Positions 51,732 to 60,655 of a stretch of DNA of 64,000 bases are shown here, piece by piece; the first letter of the stretch is position 1; the number at the start of each line of letters is the position of its first letter. The stretch comes from Ruminiclostridium papyrosolvens C7 (lineage in GTDB: Bacteria; Bacillota; Clostridia; Acetivibrionales; DSM-1351): assembly GCF_000421965.1 (NCBI RefSeq), contig NZ_ATAY01000093.1:1-64000 (forward strand), read 5' to 3'. The position numbers and the translations under genes were made by a program. The notes beneath the pieces were generated by a model, which worked only from the letters and a program-made list of their open reading frames with translations, was not told where the DNA came from and did not search any database.

Positions 51732-54700
51732 ATGAAAAGTACTGTAAAAAGATTATTTGTTGTAAAGAGACATCCTTATGACGTTGAAGCACAGGGACTT
51801 TTGAAGGACTTGAGAGAAACGCTGGGAATAAAATCATTAAATTCTTTAAAGATAGTAAACAGATATGATGTGGAAGGCATAAGTGATTCTGAATATCAGT
51901 TGGCAAGAAATACTATCTTTTCTGAACCAACAGTTGATTTTGCATATGATGAGGAGTATGAAATTCCTTCAAACTGCAAAGCTTTTGCAGTTGAATATCT
52001 TCCGGGACAATACGATCAAAGGGCTGATTCAGCTGCCCAATGCATACAGCTTTTAACACAAGGCGACAGACCTGATATAAACACTGCCAGAGTAATTGTT
52101 TTAGAAGGCAGCATTACTGAGGAAGAATTCAATTCAATAAAAAAATACTATATAAATCCCGTTGAAAGCAGGGAAGCAAAGATGGCAAAACCTGAAACCC
52201 TTAAATCTCAGGTTGAGCAGCCGGAAGATGTTGCTACTCTTAACGGATTTACATCAATGGATGAAAAACAACTTTCTGAGCTTCTAAGGGAAATGGGCTT
52301 TGCAATGTCCTTTGACGACATAGTTTTCTGCCAGAGCTACTTTAAAAATACTGAGAAGCGTGACCCTTCAGTTACAGAAATGAGAATGATAGACACTTAC
52401 TGGTCGGATCACTGCAGACATACAACCTTTCTAACTTGCATTGACAGTGTTAAGTTTGAAAAAGGCAGATTTACAGAAATCATTGAAGAGACCTATAAGG
52501 ACTACATTGAAAAAAGAGAGGATATTTACAAGGACCGTAACGACAAGGACATATGCCTTATGGATGTAGCACTTATGGCAATGAAAGCATTGAAAAAACA
52601 AGGAAAACTAAACGACCTTGACCTATCAGATGAAATAAATGCATGCAGTATTGTTGTTAATGCAGATGTAAACGGAAAAAATGAAGAGTGGCTTGTAATG
52701 TTTAAAAATGAGACACACAACCATCCTACTGAAATAGAGCCTTTTGGTGGAGCTGCAACATGTCTGGGAGGAGCTATCAGAGACCCGTTGTCCGGAAGAG
52801 TTTATGTATATCAGGCAATGAGGGTAACAGGAAGCGGCGACCCCAGAACAAAGCTTGAAGATACTATACAAGGAAAGCTCCCACAGAAGAAAATAACTAC
52901 CGGAGCCGCTTCAGGATACAGTTCATACGGGAATCAGATTGGTCTGGCTACCGGACAAGTAGCTGAAATTTACGACGAGGGATATGTTGCAAAAAGAATG
53001 GAAATCGGTGCCGTAATCGGTGCAGCACCAAGAAAAAACGTTGTAAGGATGCAGCCGGAGGCAGGAGATAAGATAGTGCTTCTAGGAGGAAGAACAGGAA
53101 GAGACGGCTGTGGAGGAGCAACCGGTTCATCAAAGGCACATACTGAAGAATCTCTCATGACATGCGGCGCTGAGGTTCAGAAGGGTAATGCTCCTACAGA
53201 GAGAAAAATACAGCGTTTATTCAGAAATCCTGATGTAAGTACATTGATAAAAAGATGTAATGACTTTGGTGCAGGCGGTGTTTCCGTTGCAATTGGAGAA
53301 TTGGCAGATGGTCTTGAAATAAATCTTGACGCAGTACCAAAGAAATATGAAGGTTTGGACGGAACGGAACTGGCAATTTCAGAGTCACAGGAGCGTATGG
53401 CAGTTGTTGTTGCCGCTTGCGATGTGGAAAAATTTATAGGCCATGCAGCAGAAGAAAACTTGGAAGCAGTTGTTGTTGCGGAAGTAAAGGCAGAACCAAG
53501 ACTTAAAATGTCATGGAGAGGAAAGCAAATAGTTGATTTAAGCCGTGAGTTCCTGAATTCAAACGGTGCAAAGCAACGTATAGACATAGAGATTTCAGCA
53601 CCAAATGAAATAACATATTTTGATGAATGTAATGAAATAGAGATAGAAAGTCTAAAAGAATACTGGGTTAATAATCTGCAAAATCTTAACAGATGCAGCC
53701 AAAAAGGATTGATTGAAAGATTTGACTCAACAATAGGTGCAAATACAGTACTTATGCCTTTCGGTGGAAAAACTCAGCTTACTCCTGCGGAAGGTATGGC
53801 TGCAAAGCTGCCTCTTATGGAAGGTGATACATCAACCGGGACACTTATGTCCTTTGGATACAATCCTGACATATCAAAATGGAGTCCTTTTCATGGAGCA
53901 GTATATGCGGTTGTAGAATCAATTGCAAAAATAGTTGCTATGGGCGGTGATTACAGCAAAGCAAGGCTGACACTACAGGAGTATTTTGAAAAGCCCGGAA
54001 AAGATGCAAAGCGTTGGGGAAAACCATTAAGCGCTTTACTTGGTGCGTACTATGCACAGATGAAGCTGGGAACGGCAGCTATCGGCGGAAAGGACAGTAT
54101 GTCAGGAAGCTTTATGGACATGGATGTTCCGCCGACATTGGTTTCCTTTGCCGTAAACACAGTCAATGTTGAAAATGTAGTTTCAAACGAATTCAAAGCT
54201 GTAGGAAGCAAGGTTGTACTCCTTAAAGTAAAACTTGACGATAATATGCTTCCTGATTTTGATGAGCTTGACAAAGTATACAGTCGTGTCAATAAGCTTT
54301 CCATAGAAAAAGCTATACTTTCTGCAAGCTCGGTAAGAGCAGGCGGTATTGCAGAAATAATCAGCAAAATGGCATTTGGAAATATGATAGGATTTAAGCT
54401 TGAAGGCATAACGGATGTTTCACTTCTGTTTAAACCGTTCTATGGTTCTTTAATCCTTGAAATACCTGAAAACATAGATTTGACAAAAGTTCTGGAAGGA
54501 CTCAGATACACTGTATTGGGTGTTACCACAGACAATTGTAAAATTAATATAAACGGAACTTCAATTGAACTTAATGAGCTTGCGGCTAAATGGCAGGAGC
54601 CTTTAGAAAAGGTCTTTCCTACAAGGGTAATGGAAGAACAGAAAAATGTAGTTGCATACAGTTATGAAGCAAAAACAAAAGTAAAACCTTCTGTAAAGAT

Positions 54701-55502
54701 TGCAAAGCCAAGAGTATTTATTCCTGTATTTCCGGGAACAAATTGTGAATACGATACCAAAAAGGTATTTGAAAATGCCGGGGGAATCGTAGAAACACTG
54801 GTAATAAAGAACATGACCCATAATGACATTGAAGAGTCTATAAAGAGAATGGAAACACTGATAGATAATTCTCAGATAATCATGATTCCCGGAGGTTTCA
54901 GTGCCGGCGACGAACCTGAAGGATCAGGTAAATTTATTGCCACAGCTTTCAGAAATCCTGTTGTCAGTGAAGCTGTCATGAAGCTTCTGAAAAACAGGGA
55001 CGGATTGGTTTTAGGTATTTGTAACGGATTCCAGGCACTTGTTAAGTTAGGACTTCTTCCATTCGGTGAAATAAGAGAAATTGACGAGGCATGTCCTACA
55101 CTGACCTTTAATACAATAGGACGACATCAATCCAGTCTTGTTAAAACAATAATAGCATCAAACCTTTCACCATGGCTCAACAACGTAAAGGTTGGTGATA
55201 TTCATACAGTAGCAATATCTCACGGTGAAGGACGGTTTACTGCAAGCAGTGATGTTATGGCCGCACTGGAAGCAAATGGACAAATAGCAACACAGTATGT
55301 TGACCTAAATGGAAAGCCCACTTATGATATAGCACACAATCCTAACGGCTCAATAAATGCAATAGAAGGTATTACAAGCCCCGATGGTAGAGTTTTCGGT
55401 AAGATGGGACATTCCGAAAGAATAGGTACAAACCTGTACAAAAATGTACCAGGTGAAAAAGACCAGAAAATATTCCAAGCCGGAATCGAGTATTTTGGGT
55501 AA
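51732..55502 (+). CDS. purL: Phosphoribosylformylglycinamidine synthase, single-chain
   Basis: This enzyme converts FGAR and glutamine to FGAM in purine synthesis. The 1256-residue protein is the large single-chain form. A PurS-like N-terminal part is followed by two PurM/AIRS-like halves with HNHPTEIEPFGGAATCLGGA near residue 333, GGRTGRDGCGGATGSS near 455 and GGKDSMSGSF near 787. The C-terminal glutaminase domain starts at VFIPVFPGTNCEYD near 995, with its nucleophile in LGICNGFQALVKLG. AGGGGGA precedes ATG 51732. No other purine gene is nearby and no purine riboswitch is seen. Confidence 0.96.
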   Translation: MKSTVKRLFVVKRHPYDVEAQGLLKDLRETLGIKSLNSLKIVNRYDVEGISDSEYQLARNTIFSEPTVDFAYDEEYEIPSNCKAFAVEYLPGQYDQRADSAAQCIQLLTQGDRPDINTARVIVLEGSITEEEFNSIKKYYINPVESREAKMAKPETLKSQVEQPEDVATLNGFTSMDEKQLSELLREMGFAMSFDDIVFCQSYFKNTEKRDPSVTEMRMIDTYWSDHCRHTTFLTCIDSVKFEKGRFTEIIEETYKDYIEKREDIYKDRNDKDICLMDVALMAMKALKKQGKLNDLDLSDEINACSIVVNADVNGKNEEWLVMFKNETHNHPTEIEPFGGAATCLGGAIRDPLSGRVYVYQAMRVTGSGDPRTKLEDTIQGKLPQKKITTGAASGYSSYGNQIGLATGQVAEIYDEGYVAKRMEIGAVIGAAPRKNVVRMQPEAGDKIVLLGGRTGRDGCGGATGSSKAHTEESLMTCGAEVQKGNAPTERKIQRLFRNPDVSTLIKRCNDFGAGGVSVAIGELADGLEINLDAVPKKYEGLDGTELAISESQERMAVVVAACDVEKFIGHAAEENLEAVVVAEVKAEPRLKMSWRGKQIVDLSREFLNSNGAKQRIDIEISAPNEITYFDECNEIEIESLKEYWVNNLQNLNRCSQKGLIERFDSTIGANTVLMPFGGKTQLTPAEGMAAKLPLMEGDTSTGTLMSFGYNPDISKWSPFHGAVYAVVESIAKIVAMGGDYSKARLTLQEYFEKPGKDAKRWGKPLSALLGAYYAQMKLGTAAIGGKDSMSGSFMDMDVPPTLVSFAVNTVNVENVVSNEFKAVGSKVVLLKVKLDDNMLPDFDELDKVYSRVNKLSIEKAILSASSVRAGGIAEIISKMAFGNMIGFKLEGITDVSLLFKPFYGSLILEIPENIDLTKVLEGLRYTVLGVTTDNCKININGTSIELNELAAKWQEPLEKVFPTRVMEEQKNVVAYSYEAKTKVKPSVKIAKPRVFIPVFPGTNCEYDTKKVFENAGGIVETLVIKNMTHNDIEESIKRMETLIDNSQIIMIPGGFSAGDEPEGSGKFIATAFRNPVVSEAVMKLLKNRDGLVLGICNGFQALVKLGLLPFGEIREIDEACPTLTFNTIGRHQSSLVKTIIASNLSPWLNNVKVGDIHTVAISHGEGRFTASSDVMAALEANGQIATQYVDLNGKPTYDIAHNPNGSINAIEGITSPDGRVFGKMGHSERIGTNLYKNVPGEKDQKIFQAGIEYFG

Positions 55503-55606
55503 TATTTGAATAAATCATAGCGGGTACAAATAATGGCAAAACTGATGACAGCCCAAAGAAAACGTGTTATCATGAAAAAAAGCAGTTATATTCGGAGGTG
55601 GCTATT

Positions 55607-56407
55607 ATGAAGATTTCGTTTTCCACATTGGGCTGTCCGGGATGGAGTTGGGAGGATATGCTTTCAACTGCAAAGGATATAGGTTTTGACGGTATAGAAG
55701 TCAGAGGTATCGGCAATGAACTTTATGTACCAAAAGTAAAACATTTTTCAAACGACAATATTGATTTGACTAAGAAAAAATTAAATAAAATAGGTCTTGA
55801 AATACCATGCTTGACTTCAGCTTGTTTTTTATTTGACAAGGCTAATATAGATAAACATATAAAAGAAGGTATTGATTATATTGATTTAGCTCAAAAGCTT
55901 GGTACACCTTATGTACGGGTTTTAGGTGATGCTCAGCCGCAACCGTCTGAAATAGACATTGATTTTGTTGCTGAAAGCCTTAAAATTCTTGCAGCTGAGG
56001 CAAATGGAAAAGGTGTCAAATTATTAGTGGAAACCAACGGTGTATTTGCCGATTCAAAGGTTATGAAAGCATTGCTGAATAAAGTTAACTCTGACAGTGT
56101 TGGAGTGCTTTGGGATATACATCACCCTGTCAGGTTTTTTAATGAATCGTTGGAATACACATACGGTAATTTGAAGGAACACATATGTTTCGTACACATC
56201 AAGGATTCTATAGTCGTTGATGGTACCATTAAGTACAAAATGACCGGTTACGGTGATATTCCGGTGAAGGCTGCTGTTGAACTTCTCAATGAAAACGGCT
56301 ATAACGGATATGTCTCCCTTGAATGGGTAAAAAGATGGTGTCTTGACCTTGAGGAACCGGGTATCGTTTTTGCTCACTTTGCAGGGTATTTGAAAAGTAT
56401 AATATGA
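55607..56407 (+). CDS. Sugar phosphate isomerase/epimerase-like TIM-barrel protein
   Basis: A 266-residue protein of the xylose-isomerase-like TIM-barrel superfamily. Visible signatures are MKISFSTLGCPGWSWEDML, GFDGIEVRGIGNELY near residue 27, the metal-binding Glu in LLVETNGVF near 146, DIHHPVRFFNE near 175, HIKDSIVVDG near 202 and the final Glu in YVSLEWVKRW. ATG 55607 follows GGAGGTG (55594-55600). TTGAAT-N17-AATAAT at 55506-55534 could be its promoter. The sugar substrate cannot be named. Confidence 0.85.
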   Translation: MKISFSTLGCPGWSWEDMLSTAKDIGFDGIEVRGIGNELYVPKVKHFSNDNIDLTKKKLNKIGLEIPCLTSACFLFDKANIDKHIKEGIDYIDLAQKLGTPYVRVLGDAQPQPSEIDIDFVAESLKILAAEANGKGVKLLVETNGVFADSKVMKALLNKVNSDSVGVLWDIHHPVRFFNESLEYTYGNLKEHICFVHIKDSIVVDGTIKYKMTGYGDIPVKAAVELLNENGYNGYVSLEWVKRWCLDLEEPGIVFAHFAGYLKSII

Positions 56408-56420
56408 TATTTATAAAATC

Positions 56421-56464
56421 AGGGGCTGTTCAAAACAAAATTAGTTTTGAAACAGCCCCTTTTA
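56421..56464 (+). terminator. Rho-independent terminator after the isomerase-like gene
   Basis: AGGGGCTGTT (56421-56430) pairs with AACAGCCCCT (56451-56460), with inner stem CAAAAC/GTTTTG and a bulged A, followed by TTTT. Confidence 0.92.
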
Positions 56465-56547
56465 TAATGCAAATTAGGAAATAATTGTTTAAATGTAAGG
56501 TAATATGTTATTATTCTTGCAACATTATGACTTGCAGGAGTGATATC

Positions 56548-57348
56548 ATGAAAAGAATACCCTTGTGTCTGGTAATGGCTGCATTTATTATATTAAGCAG
56601 CTGCGGCAACGAAAAAACAGTGTTTCCTAAACACAGTACATATAGCTATAATAACGGTGTGGTTAAGGTAAATAAGTCAATAAAGACACTTAATATCAAC
56701 ATAGATTCAGGAAATCTGCAAATATACTGCTGGGATAATGATGAAATCAAATATGAAGCAAAACATGTTGTCCGCGGGAATAAATCAGATGAAGACCTTA
56801 AGATACTATTGAAAAAATATTCTGTTAAATCGAGTCAAAAAGAAAAAACAACATTTATTACCGTCTCTTACGCCGGTAAAATTAAAAGGCCTCAGGATTA
56901 TTATACGGAAATAAAGTTAACTGTTCCCCGTAGCATTAAGAATATATATATAAAGCAAGACACCGGGTCTATATTAATTGAGGATAAATTTGAGGGGAAT
57001 ATCACAGGAGATGTTGATTCTGTTAATACTGAAATCAAGGCAATGAATGGAAAACTCATATGGAAAGGTGATACAGGGAACTTTCGATTTGACTCAGGAA
57101 AGCTTTTGCGCGATTCAACAGTTAATATAACAGCCGGAAATATATCATCAAAAGCAGAGTGCCAGGATAATTCACAGTATGTATTTAAGACAGGTGCCGG
57201 TAATGTAGAATTAAGCTTTCCTAAGGATTCGGATGTTACAGTAGACAGTTACGGTACACTACAAAGTAATCAGTTTACTGGGATTGCCGGTAATATAAAA
57301 GTGAAAGCAGCAACCGACATGGGTAAAATATCTATTGATGGATACTAA
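56548..57348 (+). CDS. Lipoprotein with repeated beta-strand (DUF4097-like) body
   Basis: A 266-residue putative lipoprotein. The signal peptide MKRIPLCLVMAAFIILSSCG ends in the lipobox LSSC, so it should be anchored outside the membrane through Cys19. The body is made of short beta strands with recurring patterns such as IDSGNLQIYCWDN, KQDTGSILIEDKF, KGDTGNFRFDSG, TAGNISSKAE and TGAGNVELSF, as in beta-solenoid-like DUF4097 proteins. ATG 56548 follows GCAGGAG. No function is known. It stands between a terminator and a long non-coding leader. Confidence 0.75.
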   Translation: MKRIPLCLVMAAFIILSSCGNEKTVFPKHSTYSYNNGVVKVNKSIKTLNINIDSGNLQIYCWDNDEIKYEAKHVVRGNKSDEDLKILLKKYSVKSSQKEKTTFITVSYAGKIKRPQDYYTEIKLTVPRSIKNIYIKQDTGSILIEDKFEGNITGDVDSVNTEIKAMNGKLIWKGDTGNFRFDSGKLLRDSTVNITAGNISSKAECQDNSQYVFKTGAGNVELSFPKDSDVTVDSYGTLQSNQFTGIAGNIKVKAATDMGKISIDGY

Positions 57349-57381
57349 TGTATGCTTTTACAAAAATATTTATAAAAAGTC

Positions 57382-57871
57382 TTTACTAAAAATTGCTAAA
57401 TATTGTATAATAAGGATAAGGAGAACGTTTATTACATGGTAATAAAAATATAATATAGGGGGTGAAATAAGAAGAATTTAGCAAATCCGGTTGCATTTTT
57501 TGCCGGATAACTTTCACAAGCGGTTATATTATCAGGGACTAGCACAATTATAAAATGTATTCAAATGCAATAAAATCACTTCGTTTAATAATCAAACACA
57601 GACAACAATGTAAAGTCATTACACAGATTAATCTCAATATAGTCAAGGAATAAAAAATTTCTCTACAATCAAAAAATATATCTTATGGCCTGTCAGCCTA
57701 CAGGTGTTGTGGATAAAACAGCTGGCCTTTTGGGTTGTTCATAATACGGTTGAAAGAAGCTATAAATATTAATCCGTGGAAGACATCTTGTGATTTAGTA
57801 TGTAAACGTCACTCCGGGAGAAAGTTATATCAAAATATAACAGAAGACTATAATGAAGAGGGGGAAAAGAT
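57382..57871 (+). promoter_or_regulatory. Promoter and long untranslated leader of the dockerin esterase
   Basis: TTTACT (57382-57387), an 18-base spacer and a perfect TATAAT (57406-57411) predict a transcript starting near 57418, about 450 bases before the esterase ATG. The stretch has no credible ORF. It contains hairpins ATCCGG/CCGGAT (57485-57508), CCTGT/ACAGG (57689-57704) and GTTATAT/ATATAAC (57824-57841) with a CAAA loop, the last about 15 bases before the ribosome-binding site. I do not recognise a known riboswitch. A second promoter inside the stretch is possible. Confidence 0.45.
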
Positions 57872-59335
57872 ATGAAAAAAGGAATTTCCTTTTTAGCATG
57901 TTTATCAATTTTTGTTTGTATTTTTGCAGCTGCAGGCTCTTTTGACACATCAGCTGCAACAACACCGGCTTTTATATACGGTGACGTTAATGGAGATAGG
58001 ACAGTGGACGCTTTAGACCTTTCCTTAATGAAAATGTATTTACTCGGAACAATAACTACTTTCCCTAGTGATCAGGGAAAAAATGCCGCTGATGTTGATA
58101 AGAGCGGCTCTGTAGATTCACTTGATGTGTCAATGATTAAGAGATATCTTTTAGGTCAAGCAACTTTACCTGACCCTGATGTTGACCAACCACCTGTTCT
58201 TGAACCCATAACAATTCCTGCATTTTCATCCTTACAGGCAAATGCAAAACTTCCTGATCCATTTATGTATAAGACTGGAGCCAAAAAAGGTACGCGTATT
58301 ACAACAAAGAGTCAGTGGGAACAACGTCGTTATGAAATAAGCCAGTTGGCTCAGGCTTTTGAATACGGAGTAAAACCCGGTAAGCCAGAATCGGTTACTG
58401 CCTCATACAGCAGCAACAAGATTAATATAACTTGTAAACAAGGTAGTAAAACAATATCCTTTGCATGTTCAATACAATACCCCACTACAGGTAAGGCACC
58501 ATATCCTGCAATGATAGGTGTAAACATGAATACTCTTAATACCAGTGAAATACTTAAACTGGGAGTTGCTTTGATTACTCTTCCTGCTGATGAAATTGCA
58601 CAGGAAGTTGACGGGAGCTCAAGAGGAAAAGGAAAGTTTTTTGACCTTTACGGAAGTACATACGATGCGGGAGCATTGATTGCATGGGCATGGGGTGCTG
58701 ACCGTCTTATTGATGCACTTGAAATGACACCTGCAGCAAATATAAATCCAACAAAATTAGGTGTAACAGGCGGTTCACGAAACGGAAAAGGTGCACTTGC
58801 AATAGGTGCATTCGATGAGAGAATAGCTCTCACCATTCCTCAGGAATCTGGAAACGGAGGAGCGTCAGGATGGAGAACAGCTGATGCTCAGATGGCAGCA
58901 GGACAGAATGTTCAGACACTTTCAGAAATCGTTGGTGAGAACGTGTGGTTTGCAAAGGCTCTGAATCAATTTGTCAATAATACAACAAAACTTCCTTATG
59001 ATCATCATGAAATAGAAGCCTTGTGTGCACCTCGTGGATTACTTGTATTAGAAAATCCTGATTTTGAGTGGCTTGGTAATCTAAGCTGCTGGAATACTGC
59101 AACAGCAGGACGAATGATATATCAGGCACTCGGAGTACAGGACAATATGGGTTACTCTTCAATAGGAGGACACGGACATTGTGTATTCCCTGCATCACAG
59201 CAGCCCGAAGTAACGGCATTTATTCAGAAATTCCTGCTGGGACAGAATGTAAGCACCAATGTATTCAGATCAGATAAAACTTATACTTTTGACAAAGCAA
59301 GATGGATTGATTGGACTGTTCCAAATCTTCAGTAA
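57872..59335 (+). CDS. Cellulosomal glucuronoyl esterase (dockerin I - CE15)
   Basis: A secreted 487-residue enzyme likely to cleave the ester between glucuronic acid of xylan and lignin. A signal peptide (LACLSIFVCIFAAAGSF) is followed by a type I dockerin at about residues 34-95. Its two calcium-loop repeats are GDVNGDRTVDALDLSLMKMY and ADVDKSGSVDSLDVSMIKRY. After a Pro-rich linker comes the CE15 domain, with the nucleophile motif GVTGGSRNGKGA near residue 303, IPQESG near 324 and catalytic His in GGHGHC near 431. GAGGGGG precedes the ATG. The dockerin lies at the N-terminus, less usual than C-terminal. Confidence 0.93.
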   Translation: MKKGISFLACLSIFVCIFAAAGSFDTSAATTPAFIYGDVNGDRTVDALDLSLMKMYLLGTITTFPSDQGKNAADVDKSGSVDSLDVSMIKRYLLGQATLPDPDVDQPPVLEPITIPAFSSLQANAKLPDPFMYKTGAKKGTRITTKSQWEQRRYEISQLAQAFEYGVKPGKPESVTASYSSNKINITCKQGSKTISFACSIQYPTTGKAPYPAMIGVNMNTLNTSEILKLGVALITLPADEIAQEVDGSSRGKGKFFDLYGSTYDAGALIAWAWGADRLIDALEMTPAANINPTKLGVTGGSRNGKGALAIGAFDERIALTIPQESGNGGASGWRTADAQMAAGQNVQTLSEIVGENVWFAKALNQFVNNTTKLPYDHHEIEALCAPRGLLVLENPDFEWLGNLSCWNTATAGRMIYQALGVQDNMGYSSIGGHGHCVFPASQQPEVTAFIQKFLLGQNVSTNVFRSDKTYTFDKARWIDWTVPNLQ

Positions 59336-59362
59336 TTATCATTTTTAAGTATTTAATCTAAT

Positions 59363-59406
59363 AAAAGGCGTGGAGGATTAGAATATTCTTCATGCTTTTT
59401 ATTTTT
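59363..59406 (+). terminator. Terminator after the dockerin esterase
   Basis: AAAAGGCGTG (59363-59372) pairs with CATGCTTTTT (59391-59400) through A-T, G-C and two G-U pairs, with an inner AGGA/TTCTT stem, followed by ATTTTT. Confidence 0.8.
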
Positions 59407-59432
59407 GACTAAAATAATTACCAAATAAAATC

Positions 59433-59460
59433 TTGACAAACGTAAAATATGTAATATAAT
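59433..59460 (+). promoter_or_regulatory. Promoter of the tad locus
   Basis: A perfect TTGACA (59433-59438), a 16-base spacer and a perfect TATAAT (59455-59460), the best consensus promoter in the window. A start near 59467 leaves a leader of about 70 bases before the first tad gene. Confidence 0.78.
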
Positions 59461-59537
59461 GGTTGTGTTACTAAATTCTATTTTGTTTTTGTCTTTATAT
59501 TTTCTTTTAAAAATTTAAAATCTATTGGAGATATTTC

Positions 59538-59939
59538 ATGACACTCATAAAACTCTTAATTATTGATGAGGACAATGAGTATTCAATCAGCTTATGCAAT
59601 TTTCTTACTCATAGTTACTCAGAAACTTTTGCAGTATACTACTGCAAAGATCTCAATGACATTAATAATAGTATAAAAAAGATTGACCCCAATGTTATAC
59701 TTTCTTCAGAGAAATACTACTGTGAAATAAAAAACTATACTAATATTGATTTAATTCTATTATCGTCTTTAAAAAACCCCGAAACAACGATTAAGACTGA
59801 TTACATATACAAATACAAAGATGTTAATCAAATTGCTCTTGAAATAATAAATATACATACCACTACAGGAAATAAAATATATAACACCGGGGGAAGAATA
59901 CTAAAGTGGTTTCGGTTTTTTCAGCCGCCGGAAATGTAG
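59538..59939 (+). CDS. TadZ-like protein, N-terminal receiver-like part
   Basis: A 133-codon frame with a response-regulator-like opening (IKLLIIDEDNEYSISLCNFL, then LILLSSLKNPETTIKTDYIYKY). TadZ/CpaE proteins usually have such an atypical receiver domain fused to a MinD-like ATPase. Here the last residues (GRILKWFRFFQPPEM) leave the expected path: the next frame reads GRILKVVSVFSAAG, the start of the ATPase. The two ORFs overlap by 34 bases. This is either an ancestral fusion broken by a frameshift near 59903, or two coupled genes. Confidence 0.72.
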   Translation: MTLIKLLIIDEDNEYSISLCNFLTHSYSETFAVYYCKDLNDINNSIKKIDPNVILSSEKYYCEIKNYTNIDLILLSSLKNPETTIKTDYIYKYKDVNQIALEIINIHTTTGNKIYNTGGRILKWFRFFQPPEM

Positions 59940-60655
59940 GTAAAACTTCATTGGCATTAGGAGTCAGCAGTATATGTTCATTCACCGGTCTATCAGTTTT
60001 TTACCTGAATTTGGAGCAATTCCAATCAACCAGTATCTTTTTTAACGACAATACTCAGTATTCCTTTTCTGATATTATATATTTTGCCAAGGAAAAGGAT
60101 AAAAACCTTGTAACAAAAATTCCTGTTATCTGTTCCAGGGAAATTGATTCAGGTGTCCACTATTTTAGTCAGACAAACAACGTATTTGACATAAAAGAAA
60201 TGCTGCCGGAGGATATTGATTTTATTGTTTCTGCTATTAAAGACTGTGGATATTATGACCTTGTAATGATAGATATGGATTCACAACTTAATGAAAATAC
60301 AATGAAGCTTTTTGAAAAGTCCGATGAAATTCTGTATGTTATAACAAAGGAAGAAAATTGTTTACATAAAACTAAGTTATTTGTTGACAGCATAGATTTA
60401 CTTTCAAAGAGCTATCAAAATAAAGCTTCCTTGAAAAATAAAATAAAATATATAGCAAACAAAGTATCTCAACAGGCTCTCTTGTCTGATAAATTCTGTT
60501 TTGAGCAGGAGCTCATGTCCCAAATCCTTTACGATTCTGATTTCCCTTCTTTAAATAACCTTTCCAAATTCAACGGAGAGCCTGAAATGATACTCAATTC
60601 ATACAAAGACATAGCGGGAAGATATATTAAACATAACATGGAGGGTACGGTGTGA
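59906..60655 (+). CDS. tadZ: TadZ/CpaE-like MinD-family ATPase
   Basis: A 249-residue P-loop ATPase with the deviant Walker A VFSAAGNVGKTSLALG near the N-terminus and a Walker-B-like YYDLVMIDMDSQL near residue 118. TadZ places the Tad pilus assembly machine at the cell pole. The GTG start at 59906 has GGGGGAAG (59889-59896) at about 9 bases, so independent translation is possible. It begins exactly at the first ATPase strand, while its usual receiver part is in the overlapping upstream ORF. It overlaps tadA by 4 bases. Confidence 0.8.
   Translation: MVSVFSAAGNVGKTSLALGVSSICSFTGLSVFYLNLEQFQSTSIFFNDNTQYSFSDIIYFAKEKDKNLVTKIPVICSREIDSGVHYFSQTNNVFDIKEMLPEDIDFIVSAIKDCGYYDLVMIDMDSQLNENTMKLFEKSDEILYVITKEENCLHKTKLFVDSIDLLSKSYQNKASLKNKIKYIANKVSQQALLSDKFCFEQELMSQILYDSDFPSLNNLSKFNGEPEMILNSYKDIAGRYIKHNMEGTV

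Noticed and set aside
53177-53587. Minus-strand 136-codon ORF inside purL
   Set aside because: It is antisense to conserved purL motifs and has a serine/alanine-rich low-complexity composition without a start site.
57436-57453. Five-codon ORF (MVIKI) at the start of the esterase leader
   Set aside because: The Shine-Dalgarno is about 12 bases away and very close to the predicted transcript start; nothing else supports translation.
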